Source of the DNA: Pseudomonas aylmerensis
GTDB taxonomy: Bacteria > Pseudomonadota > Gammaproteobacteria > Pseudomonadales > Pseudomonadaceae
Reading direction: 5' to 3'
Assembly (NCBI RefSeq): GCF_001702265.1
Contig: NZ_MAUE01000024.1
Span: 19,197 to 83,196, forward strand
Length of the DNA: 64,000 nucleotides
Program-made: the position numbers and the translations under genes
Notes under the pieces: model-generated
Seen by the model: only the letters and a program-made list of their open reading frames with translations
Told to the model about the DNA's origin: nothing
Database searches by the model: none
In this document: positions 17,447 through 25,256 of the stretch, piece by piece
Layout of the letters: each line of letters begins with the position of its first letter
Numbering within the stretch: the stretch's first letter is position 1

Positions 17447-17860
17447 TCAACGCGTATACAGCGCACTCATCGACCTGAACCCCTTGAACTCGATAGGGTT
17501 GCCAAACGGATCGAGGAAAAACATCGTCCACTGCTCGCCGGGCTCACCGGCAAAGCGTACTTGCGGTTGCAACACAAAGTCGGTGCCAGCTTGGGTCAGG
17601 CGCTCGGCGGTGGCTTGCCAGTCTTCCAGGGCCATGGCCAGGCCGAAGTGCGGCATCGGCACCAGGTGCTTGCCGACATGCCCGGTGTTTTCGGTCTTGA
17701 ACGGCGTGCCCAAGTGCAGTGACAGCTGGTGCCCGAAAAAATCGTAATCGACCCACGTCTCGGTGCTGCGGCCTTCCTCGCAACCGAGCACGCCGCCGTA
17801 GAAGGCCCTGGCGCGGTCCAGGTCGGTGACATTGAAGGCAAAGTGAAAAACGGTCTGCAT
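17447..17860 (-). CDS. VOC/glyoxalase-family protein
   Basis: 137 aa from ATG 17860, with GAGG 7 nt upstream; the start at 17881 lacks this. VOC-fold markers: FHFAFNVTDLDRARAFYGGVLGC (first beta-alpha-beta unit), a metal-ligand His in NVT/LHLG, and FFLDPFGNPIEFKGF at the C-terminus, with Glu as the usual last metal ligand. The family includes dioxygenases, glyoxalase and resistance proteins acting on small molecules. The gene stands alone on the minus strand; the divergent flavin monooxygenase starts 116 bp away. No substrate can be assigned. Confidence 0.88.
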   Translation of the reverse strand: MQTVFHFAFNVTDLDRARAFYGGVLGCEEGRSTETWVDYDFFGHQLSLHLGTPFKTENTGHVGKHLVPMPHFGLAMALEDWQATAERLTQAGTDFVLQPQVRFAGEPGEQWTMFFLDPFGNPIEFKGFRSMSALYTR

Positions 17861-17975
17861 GCTAAACCTCACGACTGGCACGGTTGTACTTCAAGGAATA
17901 AGCCAGCACGTTTGATTATTGGACAGCAAAAGTCCAGCCGGACGATGCTGGAGGACTATTTCCTGGGAGTGCTTC

Positions 17976-19301
17976 ATGACTGCACAACGCCAACTCAAGC
18001 TGGGCGCGTTCATGCGTCCGGCCAGTATCCACACCGGCGCCTGGCGCTATCCCGGCGCTTTTCGTGACGCCAATTTCAATTTCGCGCACCTCAAGCGCTT
18101 TGCGCAAACCCTTGAGCGCGGTCGGTTCGACGCCTTCTTCATGGCCGACCACCTGGCCTTGCTGAACATGCCCACCGAGGCACTCAAGCGCAGCCATACC
18201 GCGACCTCGTTCGAGCCGTTCACGCTGTTGTCGGCCTTGAGCCAGGCGACCGAGCACATCGGGCTGGTGGCTACCGCGTCCACCACCTACGACGAACCCT
18301 TCCACATTGCCCGGCGCTTTGCCTCCCTGGACCACCTGAGCAATGGCCGCGCCGGCTGGAATATCGTCACCACCGCCAACCCGGATGCCGCGCTGAATTT
18401 CGGCCTGGACGAGCCCTACTCGCACGATCAGCGTTACGCCCGTGCCCGCGAGTTCTACGACGTGGTCACCGGGCTGTGGGACAGTTGGGCCGACGATGCG
18501 TTTATCCGCGATGCCGACAGCGGCGTGTTCTTCGACCCCGACAAGCTGCACACCCTCGATCACAAGGGGCGCTACCTGAACGTGCGCGGCCCGCTGCACA
18601 TTGCCCGCCCGGTACAGGGCTGGCCGGTGATCGTGCAAGCCGGCTCCTCCGAGCCCGGGCGGCAATTGGCGGCAGAAACCGCCGAAGTGATCTTCGTCGC
18701 GCCGGGCAACCTGGAGGAGGGCAAGGCCTTCTATGCCGATATCAAGCGGCGCATGCGCCTGATCCAGCGCAACCCCGACCACCTGAAGATCCTGCCTGGC
18801 GCCTTTGTGGTGGTGGGCGACACGCTTGAAGACGCACGCCGCATTCGTGCGCACCTCGACAGCCTGGTGCATGAGCAGAGCGCAATTGCCTCGCTGTCGG
18901 TTGCGCTGGGTACGGACGCGTCCACATTCGACCCGGACGGCTACCTGCCGGCAATTCCCGAAACCAACGGCAGCCAGAGCTCGCGCGAACGTGTGCTGGC
19001 CCTGGCCGATCGCGAGCAACTGACCGTGCGCCAATTGGCCCAGCGCCTTGGCGGGTATGCCGGCCTGTCGTTCGTGGGCACCGCCCAGAGTATTGCTGAC
19101 GAGATGCAGCAATGGCTGGAGGAGGAGGGCAGTGACGGCTTCAACGTGATGTTCCCGTGGCTGCCGGGCGGGCTCGATGATTTTGTCGACCACGTCGTGC
19201 CTGAGTTGCAGGCGCGGGGGATTTTTCGGCGCGAGTATGAAGGGGCAACCTTGCGCGAGAACCTGGGATTGCCACGGCCGGGCAACCGGTTCTTCAGCTG
19301 A
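17976..19301 (+). CDS. FMN-dependent monooxygenase of the NtaA/SnaA/DszA (DmoA) group
   Basis: 441 aa from ATG 17976, with GGGAG 6 nt upstream. Bacterial-luciferase-like TIM barrel of the two-component flavin monooxygenase group: RQLKLGAFMRPASIHTGAWR, RFDAFFMADHLAL, EPFTLLSALSQATEHIGLVAT, NGRAGWNIVTTANPDAALNFG and PVIVQAGSSEPGRQLAAETAEVIF. Relatives oxidise nitrilotriacetate, dimethyl sulfide, dibenzothiophene sulfone or desulfonate using FMNH2 from a separate reductase. No reductase or sulfur transporter is adjacent. It ends EGATLRENLGLPRPG, and a paralogue with the same start and end motifs lies at 31429. Role possibly in organosulfur or amine scavenging. Confidence 0.88.
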   Translation: MTAQRQLKLGAFMRPASIHTGAWRYPGAFRDANFNFAHLKRFAQTLERGRFDAFFMADHLALLNMPTEALKRSHTATSFEPFTLLSALSQATEHIGLVATASTTYDEPFHIARRFASLDHLSNGRAGWNIVTTANPDAALNFGLDEPYSHDQRYARAREFYDVVTGLWDSWADDAFIRDADSGVFFDPDKLHTLDHKGRYLNVRGPLHIARPVQGWPVIVQAGSSEPGRQLAAETAEVIFVAPGNLEEGKAFYADIKRRMRLIQRNPDHLKILPGAFVVVGDTLEDARRIRAHLDSLVHEQSAIASLSVALGTDASTFDPDGYLPAIPETNGSQSSRERVLALADREQLTVRQLAQRLGGYAGLSFVGTAQSIADEMQQWLEEEGSDGFNVMFPWLPGGLDDFVDHVVPELQARGIFRREYEGATLRENLGLPRPGNRFFS

Positions 19302-19346
19302 AGCGGGGTGTGGAGGAGGGGGTGACCCCCTCGTTCCGCCCGGGTA

Positions 19347-20216
19347 TTACTCTTTGACGTCCATGAACTCTTGCGCCCAGGCCACGTAGTTTTCCGGCAA
19401 CGTGTAGGTGTGCGTCAATTCGGTGGCACTGAGGTTGGAGGTGCTGTGAGTCAACTGGCGCTGGGCGCGCAGGCTGTCGTAGGTGGCCTTGATCGCAGCA
19501 AAGTAGGCGCCGTGACCCGCCACGACCACGCGTACACCCAGGCTTGCCAGGCGTTGGCTGTCATTGAGCTTGGGATTGCCGTAAGTCACCAACATCAACG
19601 GCACGGTGAGGTTTTCGGCGATTTTCTCCAGGTGCTCGAAGTCGCTGACACCGACCATGCAGATCCCGTCCGCACCGGCCTTTTGATAGGCCAGGGTCCG
19701 CTCGATCACGGCTTCGGTGGGCAAGACGCCGGCGTTGGTGCGGGCGATGATCGCCAACTCCGGATCGACGCGTGCTTCCAGGGCTGCCCTGACTTTGCCG
19801 ATGCCTTCCTCGATGGAGATCAGGTCGGTGGATTTGCGCCCGAATTGCGCGGGCAGCAATGTGTCTTCGATGGTGAGCGCGGCGACACCGGCACGTTCGA
19901 GTTCTTCGACGGTGCGCATGACGTTCAGGGCATTGCCGTAGCCGTGGTCGGCGTCAGCAATAAACGGCAACTGGGCGACGCGGCCGATGCGGGTGGCCTG
20001 TTCGACGAATTCACTCAGCGTGATCAAGGCAAAATCGGGGGCGGCAAGTACCTGCAACGAGGCGACGGAGCCACCCAGGATACCCACCTCAAAACCCAGG
20101 TCGGCGGCGATACGCGCCGACATCGGGTCGAATACAGACGCGGTTTCAACGCACGTAGGCGTTGCAAGCAATTCACGGAAATTACGACGCAGGGCTGAGT
20201 GTGACTTTCTTGGCAT
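19347..20216 (-). CDS. Oxaloacetate decarboxylase, isocitrate lyase/PEP mutase superfamily (PA4872 type)
   Basis: 289 aa from ATG 20216, preceded by AGGAAAG. Very close to P. aeruginosa PA4872: ASVFDPMSARIAADLGFE, GILGGSVASLQVLAAPDFAL, IADADHGYGNALNVMRTVEE, TIEDTLLPAQFGRKSTDLIS and LVTYGNPKLNDSQRLASLGV match recalled residues almost one for one. PA4872 was shown to decarboxylate oxaloacetate to pyruvate with Mg2+. The DADHGYG motif gives the metal site; the lyase-type KKCGH cysteine loop is absent, which fits a decarboxylase. The following LacI gene is divergent (227 bp from its start). Substrate assignment by family resemblance is strong. Confidence 0.88.
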   Translation of the reverse strand: MPRKSHSALRRNFRELLATPTCVETASVFDPMSARIAADLGFEVGILGGSVASLQVLAAPDFALITLSEFVEQATRIGRVAQLPFIADADHGYGNALNVMRTVEELERAGVAALTIEDTLLPAQFGRKSTDLISIEEGIGKVRAALEARVDPELAIIARTNAGVLPTEAVIERTLAYQKAGADGICMVGVSDFEHLEKIAENLTVPLMLVTYGNPKLNDSQRLASLGVRVVVAGHGAYFAAIKATYDSLRAQRQLTHSTSNLSATELTHTYTLPENYVAWAQEFMDVKE

Positions 20217-20443
20217 GATCTTTCCTGGTTGGGGCCATTGTCGACAAACGATCAATGCCTATTGGTAGGGATGTGAGATTACCATGTAGGAAAACGTAGG
20301 ATTATGACGTTTGAGAATGGGCTATGCCTCTAGCACATAGGTTAGCCTGTGTTTTTTCCTGCCAGCAACTGCGCCGTTGCCGTCGACTTCAGGTTTTTGC
20401 GCTGCCAGAATGCTACCTTCTTCTTCAGGCCGACTTTGCCTAC

Positions 20444-21436
20444 ATGCCTAGCCCGGACATTATCAACGCCGAAGCCGTCGCCCTGCATGCCGGGGTTTCA
20501 CGCTCTGCCGTCTCCCGTACCTTCACGCCGGGCGCCAGCGTGTCGCCACGCATGCGCGAACGGGTGATGAAGTCTGCCGAGGCGCTGGGTTACCAGGTCA
20601 ACCTGATTGCCAGGACCATGAACAAGGGCAGCAGCAATTTTGTCGGCATCATCACCGCCGGGTTTGAAAACCCGTTCCTCGCGAGCCTGCTGGGGCCCTT
20701 GACTCACCATTTGAGCCTGCAAGGCTTGATGCCGCTGCTGATGAACGCCAATGACCCGGAACAACTCGAACGCTCGATGCAGGAGTTGCTGAGCTATCAA
20801 GTGGCCGGGGTGATCCTCACCTCGGCGGCAGCGTCGAGCGAGCAGGTGGAGCGCTACCTGAATCGGCAAGTGCCGTTGACCATGATCAATTGCGATGCGC
20901 ACCTGCAGGGTGCCAACCTGGTGGTCAGCGACCATGTCGAAGGGGGCCGGTTGGCGGCGCGTGAATTGCTGCGCAGCGGCGCGACGCGCCTGGCCTTCGT
21001 CGGCCAGAGCGAGGGCAATTACAGCTCACGTCAACGCTTGCAGGGGTTTCGCCAGGTCGTCGCCGAGGCCGGCCTGGCGCCCTTGGCCGAACATTACGAG
21101 GCCGTCGGGGGTTACGCCGCAGGCGTGGACGCCGCGCTGGCCCTGTTTGCACAGCCGACGCGCCCCGACGGGATTTTTTGCGCCACCGATCTGCTGGCCC
21201 TGGGGGTGATGGATGCCCTGCGATTCAAGCTGGGCCTGCAGGTTGCCCGGGATGTGGCGGTGGTCGGTTTTGACGATATTCCCCAGGCGGGCCACGATGC
21301 CTACGCCCTGACCACCGTCCGCCAGGACCCCGAGGCCTTGGCCCGGCAGGCAGTGGCCGCCACGCTCAACGCGGCCGTGGAGCAGCCTTTCTTGGTGCCG
21401 GTGCAGTTGATTCAACGGCGCAGCACATTGGAATAA
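20444..21436 (+). CDS. LacI-family transcriptional regulator
   Basis: 330 aa from ATG 20444, the start that brings the HTH to the N-terminus (INAEAVALHAGVSRSAVSRTFTP-like, residues 5-28). An in-frame ATG at 20324 adds 40 residues without homology. The hinge reads VNLIARTMNKGSSNFVGIIT; the effector domain has ENPFLASLLGPLTHHL, GATRLAFVGQSEGNYSSRQRLQGF and VAVVGFDDIPQAGHDAYALTTVRQ. It is followed by its own terminator at 21498-21523, and just beyond lies a LacI-type palindrome (21533-21548) before the phosphatase gene. It probably represses the phosphatase-transporter-porin operon. Sugar-phosphate or polyol effectors are plausible. Confidence 0.9.
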   Translation: MPSPDIINAEAVALHAGVSRSAVSRTFTPGASVSPRMRERVMKSAEALGYQVNLIARTMNKGSSNFVGIITAGFENPFLASLLGPLTHHLSLQGLMPLLMNANDPEQLERSMQELLSYQVAGVILTSAAASSEQVERYLNRQVPLTMINCDAHLQGANLVVSDHVEGGRLAARELLRSGATRLAFVGQSEGNYSSRQRLQGFRQVVAEAGLAPLAEHYEAVGGYAAGVDAALALFAQPTRPDGIFCATDLLALGVMDALRFKLGLQVARDVAVVGFDDIPQAGHDAYALTTVRQDPEALARQAVAATLNAAVEQPFLVPVQLIQRRSTLE

Positions 21437-21497
21437 ATAGTTTAAAAATGTGTTGAAACGAATATTTTTTTCGTGCCTTATAAAGCGGTTGAGTGTG

Positions 21498-21523
21498 AAT
21501 GGCGGCAGGTCCGCCATTTTTTT
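21498..21523 (+). terminator. Rho-independent terminator of the LacI gene
   Basis: AATGGCGG, loop CAGGT, CCGCCATT (21498-21517), followed by a run of Ts to 21523. It lies 62 bp after the LacI stop codon and only 10 bp before the operator for the next operon, separating the two transcripts. Confidence 0.85.
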
Positions 21524-21532
21524 GCACTCATG

Positions 21533-21548
21533 TTGCACACGTGTGCAA
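21533..21548. promoter_or_regulatory. LacI-type operator before the phosphatase/transporter/porin operon
   Basis: TTGCACACGTGTGCAA is a perfect 16-bp palindrome with a central CG and TTGCAC half-sites, 38 bp before the ATG at 21586. A partial half-site, TTGCACTCA, precedes it at 21522-21530. The LacI gene immediately upstream is the likely binder. Confidence 0.75.
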
Positions 21549-21585
21549 GACTCTGAAAATCACACATCCAACAAGGGGGTAGCCC

Positions 21586-22419
21586 ATGCAAAGTAGCCAA
21601 CAGCGCTGCACACCGCTGAGTCCTGAAGACCTGCAACAGCGTTATGCCTGTGCGCAGGAGCTGGCCATGCAAGCCGCGCGGCGCGCACTCGAGCCTTACC
21701 GGCAGCGCGACAGCCTGGTCGTCAGCCACAAGGGCGACCAGCTCCAGGACTTGGTCAGCATCGTCGACCAGGACACCGAGGCCTACATCAAGCAACGCTT
21801 GGCCGAGCGGTTTCCGCAGGATGGGTTCCTGGGGGAAGAGACAGGCGGCGCGACCCTGGATGCGCAGTGCATCTGGGTGGTCGATCCCATCGATGGCACC
21901 AGCTGTTTCGTCAACGGCCTGCACAGTTGGTGCGTGTCCATCGGCTTGATGGTCGACGGCGAACCATGGTTGGGCGCCGTGGCGGACGCGGTGCACGACG
22001 AGTTGTTCCATGCCTGCAACGGCCAAGGTGCCTGGCTCAATCAGCAGCGGCTGAGCGTGCACACGGCGCCCGACATTGCTCACGGCGTGATGGGCGTAGG
22101 CACCTCCCACCGGCGCGGCAAGCAACATTTCATTCCCTTTATCGCGCAGTTGCTGGAAGAGGGCGGTACCTTCATTCGCAATGGATCGGGCGCGCTGATG
22201 GTGGCCTACGTCGCCGCAGGCCGGCTGATCGGTTACTACGAAACCCACATCAACAGCTGGGACTGCCTCGCCGGGCTGGTACTGGTGAAGGAGGCGGGCG
22301 GCGTGAGCAATGACTTTCTGCGCAACCACGGCCTGACCGAGGGCAATCCGTTGCTGGTGGCCAACCCGCAGGTCTACGCCCAAGTCGCCTCGATGCTTGG
22401 GAATGCCCTGGACGCCTGA
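21586..22419 (+). CDS. Inositol monophosphatase-family phosphatase
   Basis: 277 aa, the usual IMPase size. The Mg2+-site motifs are all there: GFLGEETGG (about residues 82-90), WVVDPIDGTSCFVNG (about 102-116) and the C-terminal SWDCLAGLVLVKEAGG (about 225-240). The family removes phosphate from inositol-1-phosphate, 3'(2')-phosphoadenosine or sugar phosphates. Here it is the first gene of an operon with an organophosphate-antiporter-like permease and an OprD porin. It therefore probably dephosphorylates an imported phosphorylated polyol in the cytoplasm rather than making inositol or recycling PAP, which suhB and cysQ do elsewhere. Exact substrate unknown. Confidence 0.88.
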   Translation: MQSSQQRCTPLSPEDLQQRYACAQELAMQAARRALEPYRQRDSLVVSHKGDQLQDLVSIVDQDTEAYIKQRLAERFPQDGFLGEETGGATLDAQCIWVVDPIDGTSCFVNGLHSWCVSIGLMVDGEPWLGAVADAVHDELFHACNGQGAWLNQQRLSVHTAPDIAHGVMGVGTSHRRGKQHFIPFIAQLLEEGGTFIRNGSGALMVAYVAAGRLIGYYETHINSWDCLAGLVLVKEAGGVSNDFLRNHGLTEGNPLLVANPQVYAQVASMLGNALDA

Positions 22420-22475
22420 TCGCAGCAGCACCTTTTAAAGCACGTACAGCACAATAAAAACAGGAACTGTCGGCT

Positions 22476-23846
22476 ATGAAATCTCTATTGAGCTTGCTCA
22501 AGGCTGCACCAGCGCGCGCGCTGGAGCCCGAAATCGACCCCCAACTCTTCAGGCGCATCCGCCTGCAAACCTTGCTGTCGATGTCACTCAGTTATGCATT
22601 GTTTTATGTCTGCAGGTTGTCGTTCAACGTGGTCAAGCCCGCGCTGGTGTCCCAGGACATCCTCAGCCCCAGCGAATTGGGGATGATCGGCTCGGCGCTG
22701 TTCTTCACCTATGCCATCGGTAAATTGGTCAACGGCTTTCTCGCCGACCATGCCAATGTGCGCCGCTTCATGATGCTTGGCCTGGCCCTGAGTGCACTGG
22801 TGAACGCCTGCATGGGCTCGACCACCAACGCGGTGATCCTGACCCTGGCCTGGGGCATCAATGGCTGGGCGCAGTCGATGGGCGTCGGACCATGCGTGGT
22901 GTCCCTGGCGCGCTGGTATGGCGACCGCGAGCGCGGTACCTATTACGGCTTCTGGTCGATTGCGCACAACCTCGGCGAAGCGCTGACGTATGTCGCTGTC
23001 GCCGCGGTCGTGGTCACGTGGGGCTGGCAGTATGGCTACTGGCTGGCAACCGCCATGGGCTTGCTCGGCATCGTGCTGGTGTTTGCGTTCATGGCCGACT
23101 CGCCGGAAAGCGAAGGCTTTGCACCGGTCAATTCCAAGCCCGCACTGGAAATCAAAGGCACCGTCACCAGCGTTGCCGCGATTCAATGGTTATTGCTCAA
23201 GAGCCCGGCGCTCTGGCTGCTGGCACTCGCTTCGTGCCTGATGTATGTCGGTCGCTATGCGGTCAACTCCTGGGGTGTGTTCTTCCTGGAAAACGCCAAG
23301 CACTACGACACCCTGACCGCGTCCACGCTGATTTCCGTGGCGAGCATCTGCGGGATTGCCGGTACGGGCTTGAGCGGGCTGATCTCCGATCGCTTTTTCG
23401 CCGGCCGCCGCCATGGCCTGGCGGTTGTCTTCGGCGTCATGAACGCAGGGGGCCTGGCGTTGTTTCTGTATGGCCCGGCCGGGCATTACTGGATGGACGT
23501 GCTGTCGATGGTGATATTCGGCAGTTCGCTGGGGGCATTGCTGTGCTTCCTCGGCGGCCTGATGGCCGTTGATATCGCCGGCAAGGCGGCGGCTGGCGCG
23601 GCATTGGGCATGATCGGGATTGTCAGCTACATCGGCGCTGCAGCCGGCGAAATGCTGACCGGCGTCATCATTCAGCGCGGCACCACGCTGTCGGCCACCG
23701 GCATAAAACTCTACGACTTCAACACCCTCTCGCAACTGTGGGTCGGCGCGGCCATCGGCTCGGTGCTGCTGACCTGCCTGTTGTCCTGGGTGGCACGGCG
23801 TCCACGACGCCCCTCGTCACTGGCGGCGCTGCCTGCCAACACCTGA
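22476..23846 (+). CDS. MFS transporter, organophosphate:phosphate antiporter (GlpT/UhpT/UhpC)-like
   Basis: 456 aa with 12 predicted membrane segments. YALFYVCRLSFNVVKPALVSQ in TM1 corresponds to the signature region of OPA-family transporters (YxxRxxFN, with the phosphate-binding Arg). GMIGSALFFTYAIGKLVNGFLAD, NACMGSTTNAV and GVGPCVVSLARWYGDRERGTYYGFWSIAHNLGEAL are also OPA-like. Members exchange glycerol-3-phosphate, hexose-6-phosphate or phosphoglycerate for phosphate; UhpC is a sensor variant. It is 56 bp after the phosphatase gene and 79 bp before an oprD gene. The operon suggests uptake of a phosphorylated compound followed by dephosphorylation. A related anion substrate is possible. 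Confidence 0.85.
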   Translation: MKSLLSLLKAAPARALEPEIDPQLFRRIRLQTLLSMSLSYALFYVCRLSFNVVKPALVSQDILSPSELGMIGSALFFTYAIGKLVNGFLADHANVRRFMMLGLALSALVNACMGSTTNAVILTLAWGINGWAQSMGVGPCVVSLARWYGDRERGTYYGFWSIAHNLGEALTYVAVAAVVVTWGWQYGYWLATAMGLLGIVLVFAFMADSPESEGFAPVNSKPALEIKGTVTSVAAIQWLLLKSPALWLLALASCLMYVGRYAVNSWGVFFLENAKHYDTLTASTLISVASICGIAGTGLSGLISDRFFAGRRHGLAVVFGVMNAGGLALFLYGPAGHYWMDVLSMVIFGSSLGALLCFLGGLMAVDIAGKAAAGAALGMIGIVSYIGAAAGEMLTGVIIQRGTTLSATGIKLYDFNTLSQLWVGAAIGSVLLTCLLSWVARRPRRPSSLAALPANT

Positions 23847-23925
23847 CCTTTTCTGTGTAAACCGCCCCGGCGACGGTGGTCGGGGACGGGATCGCTGCGC
23901 TCAAAAAACAACGGGAAGCATAATA

Positions 23926-25224
23926 ATGAGCCTCAATTTTCAGCGTGTGAAAAGCAACGTCGTGGTCATTGCACTGGGCTTCTCCGGCCTGGTGCAGGCC
24001 GATGGGTTTATCGAGGATGCGAAGGCCAACCTGGTGCTGCGCAACTTCTACATGAGCCGTGACTTTGTCGATAACGGCGCCTCCAAAGCCCTGCCGGGGT
24101 CTACCGGGCATGGCCAGGCCGCGGAGTGGACACAAAGTTTTATCCTCGATGCGAAGTCGGGTTTTACCTCGGGCACCGTCGGCTTTGGCCTGGATGCGCT
24201 GGGCATGTTGGCGATCAAGCTCGACGGCGGCCGGGGCACTTACGGCACGCAGTTGTTGCCGACCCACGACGGCAACCGGCCGGCTGATGACTTTGGCCGC
24301 TTGGCTGTCGCCGGCAAGGCGCGGTTTTCCAAGACCGAGCTGAAAATCGGCGAGTGGATGCCGGTCCTGCCGATACTGCGTGCCGACGATGGCCGTTCGC
24401 TGCCGCAGACCCTCGAAGGCGCGCAAATCACCTCGCGGGAAATCCCCAACGTGAACCTGTACGGCGGTCAATTTCGCGGCAACAGCCAGCGTAACGACGC
24501 CAGCATGCAGAAGCTGTCGCAGAACAGTGTCGGCACGGTGTTGCACGGCAGGAACAGCATCGAATCGGATGCGTTCAATTTCATCGGCGGCGACTATACG
24601 TTCAACCACGAACACACAGTGGTTGCGGCCTGGTACGGCCAACTCGAAGACGTCTACCAGCAGCAATACTTCCAGCTGCTGCACACCCAGCCGATCACCG
24701 AGAGCATCAGCCTCGGTGCCAATATTGGCTATTTCATCGGCACGCAAGATGGCGCCGCGTTGGCCGGCAGCGAGGACAACCGCACCCTGTCGGGCCTGTT
24801 TTCCCTGAAGACCGGCGGCCACACCTTCTACGTCGGTCTGCAACGTCTCACCGGTGAAACCGGCCTGCAGCGGGTCGCCGGCACCAGTGGGGCGACCCTG
24901 GCGAACGACAGCTATGGCTCCAGTTACGACCTGGCCAACGAGCGTTCCTGGCAGGTACGGCATGACTACAACTTCGCGGCCGTCGGGGTGCCGGGGCTGA
25001 CGCTGATGAACAGGTTCATCAAGGGCAGCAATGTGCACGCCGGCGCCGTGAGTGATGGTCGCGAACGCGGGCGCGAAACCGAGGTGGGCTATACGCTGCA
25101 AAGCGGGCCGTTGCGCTCATTGAACCTGCGCTGGCGCAATGCGACGCAGCGTCGAAGCTTTGGTAACACCAACAGCTTCAACGAGAACCGCCTGATCGTT
25201 CAGTACCCGATCTCGATCCTGTAA
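23926..25224 (+). CDS. OprD-family outer-membrane porin
   Basis: 432 aa. The N-terminal signal region reads NVVVIALGFSGLVQA, with cleavage before DGFIEDAKANLVLRNFYMSRD, the standard OprD mature start. Later features: SGFTSGTVGFGLDALGMLAIKLD, RSLPQTLEGAQITSREIPNVNLYGG-like loops, ANERSWQVRHDYNFA and a C-terminal VQYPISIL barrel signal. It is the last gene of the phosphatase/antiporter operon, so it presumably lets the same substrate cross the outer membrane. A perfect hairpin follows at 25229-25256. Confidence 0.88.
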   Translation: MSLNFQRVKSNVVVIALGFSGLVQADGFIEDAKANLVLRNFYMSRDFVDNGASKALPGSTGHGQAAEWTQSFILDAKSGFTSGTVGFGLDALGMLAIKLDGGRGTYGTQLLPTHDGNRPADDFGRLAVAGKARFSKTELKIGEWMPVLPILRADDGRSLPQTLEGAQITSREIPNVNLYGGQFRGNSQRNDASMQKLSQNSVGTVLHGRNSIESDAFNFIGGDYTFNHEHTVVAAWYGQLEDVYQQQYFQLLHTQPITESISLGANIGYFIGTQDGAALAGSEDNRTLSGLFSLKTGGHTFYVGLQRLTGETGLQRVAGTSGATLANDSYGSSYDLANERSWQVRHDYNFAAVGVPGLTLMNRFIKGSNVHAGAVSDGRERGRETEVGYTLQSGPLRSLNLRWRNATQRRSFGNTNSFNENRLIVQYPISIL

Positions 25225-25228
25225 GCAC

Positions 25229-25256
25229 GCCAGTGCACAGCGGGCTGTGCACTGGC
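25229..25256. terminator. Perfect 12-bp hairpin between convergent operons
   Basis: GCCAGTGCACAG, loop CGGG, CTGTGCACTGGC. It fills the 32-bp space between the oprD stop and the RND stop and reads identically from both sides. There is no T-tract on either strand, so termination efficiency is uncertain; it may serve as a bidirectional terminator or an RNA-stabilising 3' hairpin. Confidence 0.6.
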
